From: Pacificimonas aurantium
GTDB taxonomy: Bacteria; Pseudomonadota; Alphaproteobacteria; Sphingomonadales; Sphingomonadaceae
Assembly: GCF_020092905.1 (NCBI RefSeq)
Contig: NZ_JAGSGB010000001.1
Span: 1,240,001-1,304,000, forward strand
Direction: 5' to 3'
Length of the DNA stretch: 64,000 bases
Positions 7,647 to 16,636 of this stretch are shown here, in pieces. A program made the position numbers and the translations under genes. The notes beneath the pieces were generated by a model. The model had not been told where the DNA came from. It saw nothing but the letters and a program-made list of their open reading frames with translations, and ran no database searches. How positions within the stretch are numbered: position 1 is the first letter of the stretch; each line of letters begins with the position of its first letter.

Positions 7647-9479
7647 TCACCCCTTCGAGGCGATCCAGTCGTCGATCTTCCGCTCCAGAATCGGCAGCGG
7701 AAGGGCGCCGGTATTCAGAATCTGGGCATGGAATTCGCGCGGGTCGAAGCGTGCGCCCAAGGCCTGCTGGGCCTTCGCCTTCAGTTCCTGGATCTTCAGC
7801 GCCCCGATCTTGTAGGCGACTGCCTGGCTCGGGATCGCGATGTAGCGCTCCACCTCGGAAATCGCCTCGGTCTCGGTCATGCCGCTATTGTCCAGCATGT
7901 ACTGGATGGACTGGTCGCGGGTCCAACCCTTGCTGTGGAGACCGGTGTCGACCACCAGGCGCATGGCGCGCAGCATTTCATCGTTCAGATGGCCGAAGCG
8001 CTGATAGGGGTCGGTGAAGAGCCCAAGCTCGGAGCCCAGCGTCTCGGCATAGAGCGCCCAGCCTTCGACGAAGGCCGTGTTGCCGCCGAACCGCATGAAG
8101 TTCGGCAGGTCGGCATTCTCCTGCGCTAGGCTGATCTGGAAGTGATGCCCGGGCGCGCCCTCGTGCAGGTAGAGGGTTTCCATCCCGGGGGTCAGACGCT
8201 CGGGAAGGTTGTAGGCGTTGAAGTAGAACACGCCAGGCCGCGAGCCGTCCGGCGTACCGGAATTATAGGACCCGCCCGCGGCGTTCTTCTCGCGGAACGG
8301 CTCGACCGGCCGGATTTCCAGCGGGCTCTTCGGTGTCAGCGAGAACTGCGTATCGATGGTCTGGTCGACCTGCTCGCCGATCTCGTAATATTTTTCGGTC
8401 AGCCATTCGCGCGACGGCGGCTTGAACTGCGGGTCTTCGCGGATGAACGTGAAGAATTCCTGCAGCGTACCGTCGAAGCCGACCTCCTGCTTGATGGCCT
8501 CCATTTCCGCCGTGATGCGCGCAACCTCGCTAAGGCCGAGGTCGTGGATATAGGCGGGGTCGAGCGGCAGGGTCGTCGTGTCCTCGATGAACTGGCGATA
8601 AAGCATTTCGCCGCCCTTCATCGACGACAGCCCGACTTCGTCGCGGGCATTGTCGACATATTCGTCAGCAAGGAAATCGCGCAGGCGGCGGTAGGCCGGG
8701 AAGATGTCCTCTTCGATCACGCGCTCATATTCCGCTGCGAGCCGCGCCTTGTCGGCTTCGCTGAAATCCTCGGGGAAATTGCGGGCCGGCGCGTAATAGG
8801 GCGTGTCCTTGACCGGCTGCGCAAGCTGCGTGTCGAGCTGGCCGATCACGTTGTTGATGGTCAGCTTGGTTTCGAGAACACCGCTTTCCAGCCCCTCGCG
8901 GAAGCGGGCGATGGCGCGGTCGGTCAGTTCGACGAACTGCGCATGGCGCTTCAGATTATTCTCGTAGTCTTCGACCGTGTTGAACGGCGCGGCGCCCTGA
9001 CCGCTCGCCAGAACCGGGTAGAAGGTGTGAAAGCCCTGGAAGTGGTTGACCGGGCGCACGACCTGCAAGGCCACGAGCTCGTCCACGAGCCCGGCGATCG
9101 ACTGCTTCTTCTGATATTCGAAGACGTCGTAGGCGAGCTGGTCGGTTTCGCTGAGCGCCTCGCGCGGGATTTCACGAAGGGCCGCGAGTTCGGCCTCCGC
9201 CGCGGCGCGCTCGGCGTCATAATATTCGTCGGTCAGATAGTTTCCGAGCTGGTCGGCATAGCGCATGTCGCCGCGGAACAGCGCGCTGATCGGATTGCGG
9301 CGCAGACTGTCCTCGTCGCTCCTCTGGAACAGGGCGAACAGTTCCTCATGCGCCTGCTCCTGAGACATCATGGTCTCTTCGGGCACGGCCGCCACGGGTG
9401 TGGGCGGAGGCGACGGTTCGGTGGTTGCACAGGCGGCAAGTGCTGCGGCCAGCGCAGCGGTGGATACGGTACGGATCAT
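7647..9479 (-). CDS. DUF885-family lipoprotein, probable metallopeptidase
   Basis: Predicted 610-residue secreted lipoprotein. The start at 9479 is supported by GAGGGG upstream and a signal peptide with lipobox LAACATTE; the longer frame to 9518 is not. The DUF885 domain fills the rest, with HEGAPGHH at about residues 439-446, the conserved metal-binding-type motif of this family, and a second conserved stretch around FVEGWALYAETLG. The family is thought to be made of zinc-dependent peptidases, though few members are characterised. It is convergent with the S41 peptidase gene (33 bases apart) and lies downstream of a secreted amidohydrolase on the same strand, which suggests joint use on exported peptides. 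Confidence 0.88.
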   Translation of the reverse strand: MIRTVSTAALAAALAACATTEPSPPPTPVAAVPEETMMSQEQAHEELFALFQRSDEDSLRRNPISALFRGDMRYADQLGNYLTDEYYDAERAAAEAELAALREIPREALSETDQLAYDVFEYQKKQSIAGLVDELVALQVVRPVNHFQGFHTFYPVLASGQGAAPFNTVEDYENNLKRHAQFVELTDRAIARFREGLESGVLETKLTINNVIGQLDTQLAQPVKDTPYYAPARNFPEDFSEADKARLAAEYERVIEEDIFPAYRRLRDFLADEYVDNARDEVGLSSMKGGEMLYRQFIEDTTTLPLDPAYIHDLGLSEVARITAEMEAIKQEVGFDGTLQEFFTFIREDPQFKPPSREWLTEKYYEIGEQVDQTIDTQFSLTPKSPLEIRPVEPFREKNAAGGSYNSGTPDGSRPGVFYFNAYNLPERLTPGMETLYLHEGAPGHHFQISLAQENADLPNFMRFGGNTAFVEGWALYAETLGSELGLFTDPYQRFGHLNDEMLRAMRLVVDTGLHSKGWTRDQSIQYMLDNSGMTETEAISEVERYIAIPSQAVAYKIGALKIQELKAKAQQALGARFDPREFHAQILNTGALPLPILERKIDDWIASKG

Positions 9480-9517
9480 GGAACGGCCCCTCGACTGATG
9501 ACGGTAACGGTAAAACA

Positions 9518-10801
9518 TTATTCGGCGGCGGACGGCAGGTCGTGGGCCCGCCCGCGCGCCATGACGAAGCGGATACGCTCCAGCGCAGTGATATCCTCCA
9601 TCGGGTCGCCGTCAACGGCGATCAGATCGGCTGCCTTGCCGGGCTCGATCGTGCCGGTCTCGTCTGCGATCCCGAGAAGGTCAGCCGCATTCACGGTGGC
9701 GCTTTCCAGGACGGCGCGGGGCGGCAGGCCGGACAGCTCGACCATCATGGCCGCTTCCTCGCCATTGCGGCCGTGCGCGAAGACCCCGGCATCGGTGCCA
9801 TAGGCGATGGGGACGCCGGCGGCATAGGCAGCGCGAAGTCCGGCGCCGGTATGCGAGATGACCTGACGAATCTTCTTCTCAACGACCGGGGTGTAGATGC
9901 CGGTGCCCAGCTGCTCCTCGATGCCGCGGAACGCCAGAAGGGTCGGCACATAATAGCTGCCGCGCTGGCGCATGGCCTCGATCCCGGCATCGTCGATGAA
10001 GGTGCCGTGCTCGATGGAGGAAACGCCGGCGCGAACGGCGGCTTCGACCCCGCGCGCGCCATGGGCGTGTGCGGCGACCTTCAGGCCCAGCGAACGGGCC
10101 GTTGCGACGATCGCCTCCATCTCCTCCGGCGTGAAATGCGCCCCGAGACCGCGTCCCTGCTGGGAGAGCACGCCGCCGGTCGCGGCGATCTTGATGACGT
10201 CCGCGCCGGCGCGCGAGAATTCGCGCACGCGTTCCGCGCACTGCACCGGGCCGGTGCAGGTATTGTCGCCGCCGAGCTCGACGATCTCGGGGCGAACGCC
10301 GGTCATGTCACCGTGACCGCCGATGATCGAGACCGCCGTCCCCGCTGCCACGAGGCGCGGGCCGGGGTGCATTTCTTCCTCGATCGCCCGGCCCACGGCA
10401 AACACCGCTTCCGGCGCGCCGCCGAGATCGCGGACGGTCGTGAAGCCTGCCTCGAGCGTCAGCTCGGCATTTTTGAGGCCGACGGCAACGGCATATTCAT
10501 CGGTATCGATGAACCCCTGGTAGAAGGGATCGTCATGATCACCGGTCAGGTGAACATGCGCGTCGATCAGGCCGGGAAGGATAGTGCGGTCGCGAAGGTC
10601 GATAACCTCGTCTCCTTCGCCGGGTGAACGAAAGCCATCCTCCACGGCTTCGATGCGTCCGCCCTCGACCACCACCGTGGAAGGGCCGCGGGCGGCCTTA
10701 GACGGATCGGCGATCAATGTGCCGGCGTAGACGAGGGTTGCCGCCTGGGCGGTGGCGGGCGCGATGAGACACCCGATCAGAACGAGGCGCGCGAAGAGCA
10801 A
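9518..10801 (-). CDS. Secreted amidohydrolase (imidazolonepropionase/Xaa-Pro dipeptidase-like)
   Basis: Metal-dependent hydrolase of the amidohydrolase superfamily, 427 residues from the TTG at 10801. That start is chosen because GGGGAG lies 7 bases upstream and a clear signal peptide (ending ATAQA) follows; an in-frame TTG at 10855 would add 18 residues that hide the signal, and that triplet may instead belong to a -35 box (TTGAAA). Metal ligands: DAHVHL (H82, H84), AAHAHG, SIEHGTF and the final Asp in YGTDAG. Family members cleave dipeptides or cyclic amides; the substrate here is unknown. The stop lies 38 bases before the DUF885 start, so the two are probably co-transcribed. Confidence 0.87.
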   Translation of the reverse strand: MLFARLVLIGCLIAPATAQAATLVYAGTLIADPSKAARGPSTVVVEGGRIEAVEDGFRSPGEGDEVIDLRDRTILPGLIDAHVHLTGDHDDPFYQGFIDTDEYAVAVGLKNAELTLEAGFTTVRDLGGAPEAVFAVGRAIEEEMHPGPRLVAAGTAVSIIGGHGDMTGVRPEIVELGGDNTCTGPVQCAERVREFSRAGADVIKIAATGGVLSQQGRGLGAHFTPEEMEAIVATARSLGLKVAAHAHGARGVEAAVRAGVSSIEHGTFIDDAGIEAMRQRGSYYVPTLLAFRGIEEQLGTGIYTPVVEKKIRQVISHTGAGLRAAYAAGVPIAYGTDAGVFAHGRNGEEAAMMVELSGLPPRAVLESATVNAADLLGIADETGTIEPGKAADLIAVDGDPMEDITALERIRFVMARGRAHDLPSAAE

Positions 10802-10900
10802 GCTAAATCTCCCCAATTTGTCGGTTCCGCTTACCCGCCGCCGAAACTGTTTCAAGTTCTAGGCTTTCGCATCGCCCCCCGGACCCTATCCTCCGCTGCG

Positions 10901-12211
10901 ATGAGTTTTTCCGTCGGACGTCTTCTCGTCTATGCCGGCCCCGGGGTTCCGGTCGCGGCAATGGGCCTGCCGCTGGTGGCGTTCCTGCCGCCATTTTACG
11001 CCGGTGAGCTGGGCCTCGACCTGGCGACGGTGGGCGTGATCTTCTTCATCGTGCGCGCTCTCGACGTGCCCTTCGATCCGCTGGTCGGCCACTGGGCGGA
11101 CAATACGAAGACCCGTCTGGGGCGCTTCAAGCCCTGGCTTCTGGGCGGCGGACTGCTGGCGACTGTCGGCGTGGGCGCCGTCTTCTTCCCGCCGGACGGC
11201 GTCGGTCCGCTCTACCTGCTGGTCTCGCTGATCCTCCTTTATGTGGGGCAAAGCTGCATCAACGTCCCGCACACGTCGTGGGGCGCGACCATTTCCTCCG
11301 ACTATCACGAGCGCAGCCGCATTTTCAGTTTCTGGCAGGGGGGGCATCTGGCGGGCCTGATCCTCGTGCTTATCCTTCCGGCCGTCCTGGCGCAGCTTAT
11401 GGGAGAGACTGCGCCCGGGGCGGTGCAGGCGATGGGCATCTTCACGGTCGTGGCGCTGCCGCTGACGATCCTTCTCGCCGTGGCGCTCGTGCCGCGCAGC
11501 AACAGCCGCAGCGACCATCCGCGAATCGGCTGGAAGGAGTTGAAGGCGTTCTTCGCTCAGGAGGAGCTTCGCCGCCTGCTGATCGTCGACATCCTGTTCA
11601 GCCTGGCTGGCGGATCGCTGGGCACGCTGCTGCGGTTCTTCCTGGAGCAGAGCCGCGGGTTCGACGATACCGGCTCCTCGCTGATGCTGCTGGCATTCTT
11701 CATCAGCGGCTTCGTCTTTTTGCCGGTGTGGCTCGGCATCGCCAAGAAGATCGGCAAGGCCCGCGCCGCCGGGGCGGCCGTGTTCTTCCAGATGGCGATG
11801 CACTGCGCCGCCTTCTTCATCATGGACGGCGAGAGATTCTGGATCAGCATGCTGGCGATCTTCATCGCCGGGGCGGGATTCGCGGCGCCGACCTTCCTGC
11901 TGCGGGCGATGCTGGCGGACTATAACGACGATGCGAAGGCCGCCGGCGCCAATGACCGGATCGGCCTGCTCAACGCGGTCCTCACCACGGCGCAGAAGCT
12001 GGGATATGCCGTTCCGGTGGGCGTCCTGTTCCCGCTTCTCTCGCTGGCCGGATTCGATCCCGAACCCGGTAGCCGTAACAGCGACGAGGCGCTGTTCTGG
12101 CTGGAGGCGGTATGGATCGTCATCCTGCCGATCACCCTCATTCCCGCCGGCGTGATTCTATTTCGCGAACAGACCGACCGGCGCAGGCACGAGGCCGGGG
12201 GCGTTACTTAA
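10901..12211 (+). CDS. Major facilitator transporter, GPH (glycoside-pentoside-hexuronide) type
   Basis: Inner-membrane transporter of 436 residues with about 12 hydrophobic segments. The loop between helices 2 and 3 reads GHWADNTKTRLGRFKPWL, a close match to the D-x-T-x-[RT]-x-G-x-[RF]-[RK]-P signature of MelB-like cation:sugar symporters. A second conserved region is around FAAPTFLLRAMLADYNDD. The real substrate in this clade is uncertain; alphaproteobacterial members are rarely characterised. It is divergent from the amidohydrolase, with 99 bases between the starts. No good ribosome-binding site precedes the ATG. Confidence 0.85.
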   Translation: MSFSVGRLLVYAGPGVPVAAMGLPLVAFLPPFYAGELGLDLATVGVIFFIVRALDVPFDPLVGHWADNTKTRLGRFKPWLLGGGLLATVGVGAVFFPPDGVGPLYLLVSLILLYVGQSCINVPHTSWGATISSDYHERSRIFSFWQGGHLAGLILVLILPAVLAQLMGETAPGAVQAMGIFTVVALPLTILLAVALVPRSNSRSDHPRIGWKELKAFFAQEELRRLLIVDILFSLAGGSLGTLLRFFLEQSRGFDDTGSSLMLLAFFISGFVFLPVWLGIAKKIGKARAAGAAVFFQMAMHCAAFFIMDGERFWISMLAIFIAGAGFAAPTFLLRAMLADYNDDAKAAGANDRIGLLNAVLTTAQKLGYAVPVGVLFPLLSLAGFDPEPGSRNSDEALFWLEAVWIVILPITLIPAGVILFREQTDRRRHEAGGVT

Positions 12212-12392
12212 GCCTGTCATTCCAGCGGCCAAGCGGCTATGCAGGGGCAAGCATGGGGGGTGATTCTCCCTGCGCTGACGAGTGCCTGCCTGCAGGGCCG
12301 GCGAATGAGGTGAATGCCTTCGTGCGGGTGGCCGTCAGGGGGCGGGCCCTTCCGTACAGCGGGCGGGTATCAAGGTAAGTGGACGGAATTGA
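12212..12392 (+). other. Non-coding stretch before the cold-shock gene, probable 5' leader
   Basis: This 181-base interval has several short GC-rich self-complementary pieces, including the palindrome CCTGCAGG, but no persuasive terminator or promoter. Long structured leaders are common for cold-shock genes, so this may be a regulatory 5' UTR; that is inference only. Confidence 0.3.
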
Positions 12393-13199
12393 ATGAGTTC
12401 TGAGGGACGCCGGCGCGGTAAGGGCCGGGATCGCAAGCGGGGCGGCGGCGACGATTTCTACGGTGACGATCCGTTTGGCGGCGGTGGCCACGGATATGAC
12501 CGTGGCGGCTTTGGCGGCGGCGATTTCGATCGTGGCGGATTCGGCGGCGGCTATAACCAGGATCGCGGCGGATTCGGCGATCAGGGTGGCGGCTATGGCG
12601 GCGGCCAGGGCGGCTATAACCAGGATCGTGGCGGCGGCGGTGGATACCGCGGCGGCGGCGGCGGCGGTGGTGGTGGCTTCCGCGGCGGCGGCGGGCGTGA
12701 TGCCGGCATGTCGCTCGGCACGGCCGAGGGCACCGTCAAATGGTTCAACCCCACCAAGGGTTTCGGCTTCATCGCGCGCGACGAGGGCGAGGATGTGTTC
12801 GTGCACATCAGCGCCGTGGAACGCGCCGGGCACCAGGCCCTGGCAGAAGGGCAGAAGCTGCGCTTCGAACTGATGGACCGGGGCGGACGCCTGTCGGCAG
12901 CCAATCTTGAGATCGACGGCGAGGCGCCTGCGCCTGCTCCGCGTCCGGAACGGCAGCACCAGGACCAGGACGTCGATTTCACGCCCGGCGAACGTCTGGA
13001 AGGCAGCGTGAAGTTCTTCAACGCCATGAAGGGCTTCGGCTTCCTGTCCCGTGACGACGGCCAGCCCGATGCGTTCGTTCACATCAGTGCGCTCGAGCGG
13101 TCGGGCATGCAGAGCCTCGACGAGGGGCAGCGCGTCTCCTTCGAGCTGGCACGCGACCGCCGTGGCCGGGTGTCCGCCGACAATATCGAGCTGATTTGA
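12393..13199 (+). CDS. Cold-shock protein with Gly/Arg-rich N-terminus and two cold-shock domains
   Basis: RNA/DNA-binding protein of 268 residues. Residues about 1-105 are a low-complexity Gly/Arg/Asp/Tyr region with FGG, RGG and YNQDRGG repeats. Two cold-shock domains follow: one at about 110-172 ([20 protein letters not shown], then VFVHIS), one at about 203-268 ([14 protein letters not shown], then AFVHIS), each with RNP1 and RNP2 motifs. Double-domain cold-shock proteins of alphaproteobacteria usually have short N-termini; the RGG extension is longer than usual and resembles eukaryotic glycine-rich RNA-binding proteins. It probably acts as an RNA chaperone. rnd follows 8 bases downstream. 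Confidence 0.9.
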   Translation: MSSEGRRRGKGRDRKRGGGDDFYGDDPFGGGGHGYDRGGFGGGDFDRGGFGGGYNQDRGGFGDQGGGYGGGQGGYNQDRGGGGGYRGGGGGGGGGFRGGGGRDAGMSLGTAEGTVKWFNPTKGFGFIARDEGEDVFVHISAVERAGHQALAEGQKLRFELMDRGGRLSAANLEIDGEAPAPAPRPERQHQDQDVDFTPGERLEGSVKFFNAMKGFGFLSRDDGQPDAFVHISALERSGMQSLDEGQRVSFELARDRRGRVSADNIELI

Positions 13200-13207
13200 C
13201 CTGAGAC

Positions 13208-13825
13208 TTGACCGCATATGTTCATGAGGGCGACCTTCCCGAAGGTGCGCTCGGCCATACGGGGCCAATAGCGGTGGATTGCGAAGCGATGGGGCTAAAC
13301 CCCCATCGCGACCGCCTGTGCGTCGTGCAGCTGTCCGACGGCGGGGAGCATGAGCACCTCGTGCGCCTGGACAAGGGCTGCTACGAAGCGCCGGTGCTGA
13401 AGGCGCTGCTGGCCGACCGCAGCCGCCTTAAAATCCTTCATTTCGCCCGGTTCGACATCGCCGCCGTGCGCAAGTGGCTGGGCGTTACCATGGCGCCCGT
13501 CTATTGCACCAAGATCGTCTCGAAGCTGGTGCGGACCTATACCGACCGGCACGGGCTGCGTGACCTGGCGCGCGAGACGATTGGCCAGGATATTTCCAAG
13601 CAGCAGCAGTCCAGCGACTGGGGCGCGCCGCGTCTGTCGGATGCCCAGGTCGAATATGCGGCGTCCGACGTTCGCTACCTGCACGAGATCAAGCAGGTAC
13701 TGGACGAGCGGCTGGCGCGCGAAGGGCGTATCGAACTGGCCCAGGCCTGTTTCGACTTCCTGCCGATGCGCGCGGAACTCGACCTCCTCGGCTGGAACGA
13801 GGTCGATATTTTCGCACATAGCTGA
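13208..13825 (+). CDS. rnd: Ribonuclease D, short form
   Basis: 3'-5' exoribonuclease for tRNA and small-RNA 3' ends; 205 residues, i.e. the DEDDy exonuclease domain only, without the HRDC domains of the E. coli enzyme. Exo I is D24-C-E26, Exo II is ILHFARFD (Asp 83), Exo III is YAASD near residue 157. The start is TTG at 13208; the N-terminus MTAYVHEGDLP fits sphingomonad relatives and no in-frame ATG exists nearby. The stop overlaps the lptC start (TGATG), so they are translationally coupled. Confidence 0.92.
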   Translation: MTAYVHEGDLPEGALGHTGPIAVDCEAMGLNPHRDRLCVVQLSDGGEHEHLVRLDKGCYEAPVLKALLADRSRLKILHFARFDIAAVRKWLGVTMAPVYCTKIVSKLVRTYTDRHGLRDLARETIGQDISKQQQSSDWGAPRLSDAQVEYAASDVRYLHEIKQVLDERLAREGRIELAQACFDFLPMRAELDLLGWNEVDIFAHS

Positions 13826-14451
13826 TGAGCCGCGCGGCCGACGAGTTGAGAGCGAGCCGCGCGCGCTGGGCGCTACCGGGGTCCGCGTGGGACCGGTTCA
13901 CGAAAATCATGGCGGCGGTCCTGCCGGTGCTTGCGGCCCTGCTGCTTGCGGCGGGGCTGATCTGGCCGCTGACGCAGGACCGCGAGTTCAGCTTCATCCT
14001 GTCCAAGGACGAGGTCGAAATGGCCGGTGACCGGATGCGCCTGGGCGAAGCCGTGTATCGCGGCGAAGACGATCTGGGCCGCCCCTTCCTGATTCGCGCC
14101 AGTCGCGGCGTGCAGGAAACGAGCGCGGACCCGCGCGTCTATCTGGTGGACTTGTCGGCGCGCCTGCAGATGGACGAGGGGCTGGCGACCGTCACGGCGG
14201 AGCGCGGGGTTTACGACTTGGCTGACGAAACGCTGTTTATCGACGGCCCGGTGCTGGTCAGCCGCGACGATGGTTACGGGCTGGCAACCTCCGACGTCCT
14301 CGTCAGCATTCCCGGCCGCACCGTTGTGGGAGAGGGCAGGATCGATGGGTCTCTCCCGCTCGGCACATTTTCCGGCGATCGCTTGCGCGCCGACCTTGAA
14401 ACGCGCAGGGTTCTGCTGGAGGGGGATGTCCGTATGAGGATCAACCCGTGA
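13825..14451 (+). CDS. lptC: LPS export ABC transporter periplasmic protein LptC
   Basis: Part of the trans-envelope bridge that carries lipopolysaccharide from the LptBFG transporter to LptA. The 208 residues have a single N-terminal membrane anchor (about residues 28-50, AAVLPVLAALLLAAGLIWPL) and a periplasmic OstA-like beta-jellyroll domain. The start overlaps the rnd stop by one base and the end overlaps the lptA start by four bases, fixing both. The N-terminal extension of some 27 residues is cytoplasmic. Confidence 0.92.
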   Translation: MSRAADELRASRARWALPGSAWDRFTKIMAAVLPVLAALLLAAGLIWPLTQDREFSFILSKDEVEMAGDRMRLGEAVYRGEDDLGRPFLIRASRGVQETSADPRVYLVDLSARLQMDEGLATVTAERGVYDLADETLFIDGPVLVSRDDGYGLATSDVLVSIPGRTVVGEGRIDGSLPLGTFSGDRLRADLETRRVLLEGDVRMRINP

Positions 14452-14948
14452 ACACCGCAAAGGCCCTCCTGCTTTCCATCCTGGTCGGCATCGCCGCCTT
14501 TCCCGGCAGTGCGCAACTGGTGGGCAATTCGCTGCGGAGCTACGACCGCTCGGCGCCCATAGATTTCGCCGCCGACCGGATCGAAGTACTGGAAACAGAA
14601 CAGCAGGCCCTGTTTACCGGAAATGTCGAGGTGTCGCAGGGCACGCTCGACCTAAGCGCCGCGAGCGTGCGCGTCCTCTACGACAGTTCCCGCGACCTCT
14701 CCGTCAGCCGGCTGATCGCGGAAGGTAGCGTTTCGGTGAGAACGCCGAGCGAGACCGCGCGCGCAAGCCGGGCCATTTACGATGTGCCGCGGAGCATCGT
14801 CACGCTGCTTGGCGACGTGCGTCTTGCACGGGGGGGCGATACGCTGACCGGCGACAGGCTGGTCATCGATCTGAACAGCGGCAGTTCTTCCATCGGCGGT
14901 GGCCGCGTTACCGGCCGCTTCACGCCCGCCAGCACCGACACGGACTAG
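14448..14948 (+). CDS. lptA: LPS transport periplasmic protein LptA
   Basis: Periplasmic bridge protein that carries lipopolysaccharide from LptC to LptD at the outer membrane. GTG start inside the lptC stop (GTGA overlap). The 166 residues begin with a signal peptide ending near PGSAQ and continue with an OstA-like domain (APIDFAADRIEVLETEQQ, then ALFTGNVEVSQGTL). lptB, which usually comes next, is missing: an unrelated SDR gene follows after a gap of about 100 bases. Confidence 0.92.
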   Translation: MNTAKALLLSILVGIAAFPGSAQLVGNSLRSYDRSAPIDFAADRIEVLETEQQALFTGNVEVSQGTLDLSAASVRVLYDSSRDLSVSRLIAEGSVSVRTPSETARASRAIYDVPRSIVTLLGDVRLARGGDTLTGDRLVIDLNSGSSSIGGGRVTGRFTPASTDTD

Positions 14949-15046
14949 GCGCAAGGCTTCAGCGGGCGCGCGCCCGGCTGCAATTGACAGGCTGGACGCC
15001 GCGCGGCGCGTCGAATAGCCCGACGCGCAAATCCTTGGGAGACATC

Positions 15047-15847
15047 ATGCCCCGTTTCGAAGGCAAGTCCGTCATCGTCACCGGCGCCGGATCCGGTATC
15101 GGCCGCGCCGCCGCCCGGCTGTTCGCCGAGGAAGGGGCGAGCGTCCTGCTGTGCGACGTAACCGAGGGCGCGGAGGCAGCCGCGGAAGAGATCAAGGCTG
15201 CCGGCGGCAAGGCGGTTGGACGCCAGATGGATGCCGGTGCCGAGGAAGACGTGCGCGGGGCCATCGAGGCGGCACTGGGCGAATTCGGCGGGCTTGACGT
15301 TTTCTTTGCCAATGCGGGAATTTCCGGTGGCCGCGACAGTATCCTCGAGGCCTCCCCCGACCTGTGGGCCGAGGTGCTGCGCGTGAACCTGGTCGGACCC
15401 GCAATGGCCATCAAGCATGCTGCGCCGGTGATGAAGGAGCGGGGCGGCGGCGCGATCGTCTGCACGGCCTCCGTGGCCGGCATCAATTCAGGAGCGGGCT
15501 CTGCGCACTACTCCGCCTCCAAGGCCGGCGTCATGAGCCTTGTGAAGACGGCCGCCCAGCAATTGACCGGTGCCAAGATCCGCGTGAATGCCGTGTGTCC
15601 GGGCATTATCGAAACCGGGATGACGAAGCCCGTGTTCGACTTCGCGCGCGAGGCCGGGAAGCTGGACCGGGTTGGCAGGCTCAACCCGCTGCAGCGGTAC
15701 GGCGTCGCCGACGAGATAGCCCGCGTCGCCCTGTTCCTCGCCTCTGACGAGGCGAGCTACCTGAACGGGCAGTCGATTGCAGTCGATGGCGGGTTATCCG
15801 CTTCGCATCCGGTGACGCGCCAAGCCTACGGACAGGTCGCGGTATGA
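15047..15847 (+). CDS. Short-chain dehydrogenase/reductase (SDR)
   Basis: NAD(P)-dependent oxidoreductase of 266 residues. Classical SDR features: TGAGSGIG cofactor motif, NAGIS, and the catalytic Y155-x-x-x-K159 (YSASK) with a Ser in the preceding strand. The C-terminus has the NGQSIAVDGG motif. The start at 15047 has GGGAG 5 bases upstream; an open frame extends 21 codons further but is not supported. A glutamate-rich cofactor-binding strand (LLCDVT) suggests NAD preference. The stop overlaps the thioesterase start (ATGA), so this opens a three-gene unit. The substrate, perhaps a hydroxyacyl or cyclic alcohol, is unknown. Confidence 0.88.
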   Translation: MPRFEGKSVIVTGAGSGIGRAAARLFAEEGASVLLCDVTEGAEAAAEEIKAAGGKAVGRQMDAGAEEDVRGAIEAALGEFGGLDVFFANAGISGGRDSILEASPDLWAEVLRVNLVGPAMAIKHAAPVMKERGGGAIVCTASVAGINSGAGSAHYSASKAGVMSLVKTAAQQLTGAKIRVNAVCPGIIETGMTKPVFDFAREAGKLDRVGRLNPLQRYGVADEIARVALFLASDEASYLNGQSIAVDGGLSASHPVTRQAYGQVAV

Positions 15848-16623
15848 GCCTGCCGGCGATCCTCGCCGCACGCGAGGACAGCGAGACCGGCTTTCGCGCC
15901 GACATCCCGCCAGCATGGCTGCAGGGGCGGACGGCCTATGGCGGCCTGACCGCGGCGCTATGCTACGAAGCCGCGAAACGCGCGGGTAAGGACCTGCCTC
16001 CGCTCCGCTCCGCGCAGGTCAGCTTCGTCGGTCCGGTATCGGGGCGGGTGACCGTAACCGCAAAGCTGGAGCGCCAGGGCCGGAACGCGGCCTTCGTGAC
16101 GGCGCGGCTGGACGGTGAGGCAGGGACGGGAACGCTCGCAACCTTCGTCTTCATGCGCGATCTGGACAGCCACGTGGACTTCACCGGTTATCCCATGCCG
16201 GAGGTGCCGGAACCTCGGCCTATCGAACAGGGTACAGCCCCTCTCGGTGAAGCGCCGCAGTTCATTTCGAATTTCGAAATGACCTCCTTCGAGACCTACC
16301 CGGGGCAGCGGCCCGCTGACATGCTGCGCTGGTTCCGGCCCATCGAGCGCGAAGGGCTCGACCCGGTTACCGAGATGGTACTGATTGGCGACGGACTACC
16401 ACCGGCGGCTATGGCTGTGATGACCGAGCGAGTGAACATTTCCTCGTTAACATGGCTGTACAATATTCTTCATCTGCCGCCACCGGCGGACGATGGTTGG
16501 CGGCTGTTGCAGGCAACTTCGGATCATGCGCGCCATGGCGCATCGAGCCAGGACATGAGTGTGTGGGACAGAAACGGGAAGCTGTTGGCGCGAGGCATGC
16601 AGTCGATCGCTTTGTTCGGATAA
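15844..16623 (+). CDS. Acyl-CoA thioesterase, TesB-like double hotdog family
   Basis: Predicted cytoplasmic thioesterase (259 residues) that hydrolyses acyl-CoA to acid and CoA. The N-terminal hotdog contains the substrate-tunnel helix signature TAYGGLTAALCYEAA, followed by RSAQVSFVGPVSG; the second hotdog ends with MSVWDRNGKLLARGMQS, typical of this family. The start overlaps the SDR stop by four bases (ATGA). It stands between an SDR and a serine hydrolase, in keeping with an acyl catabolic operon. Confidence 0.87.
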   Translation: MSLPAILAAREDSETGFRADIPPAWLQGRTAYGGLTAALCYEAAKRAGKDLPPLRSAQVSFVGPVSGRVTVTAKLERQGRNAAFVTARLDGEAGTGTLATFVFMRDLDSHVDFTGYPMPEVPEPRPIEQGTAPLGEAPQFISNFEMTSFETYPGQRPADMLRWFRPIEREGLDPVTEMVLIGDGLPPAAMAVMTERVNISSLTWLYNILHLPPPADDGWRLLQATSDHARHGASSQDMSVWDRNGKLLARGMQSIALFG

Positions 16624-16636
16624 AAAGGGGAGCAGA

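Noticed and set aside
8142-9803. Plus-strand 553-codon open frame opposite the DUF885 gene
   Set aside because: Antisense frame of a gene with clear motifs; no start site or domain.
12420-12710. Repeat array resembling CRISPR or a minisatellite
   Set aside because: The repeats are codons of the Gly-rich N-terminus of the cold-shock protein in one open frame; no spacers of regular length.
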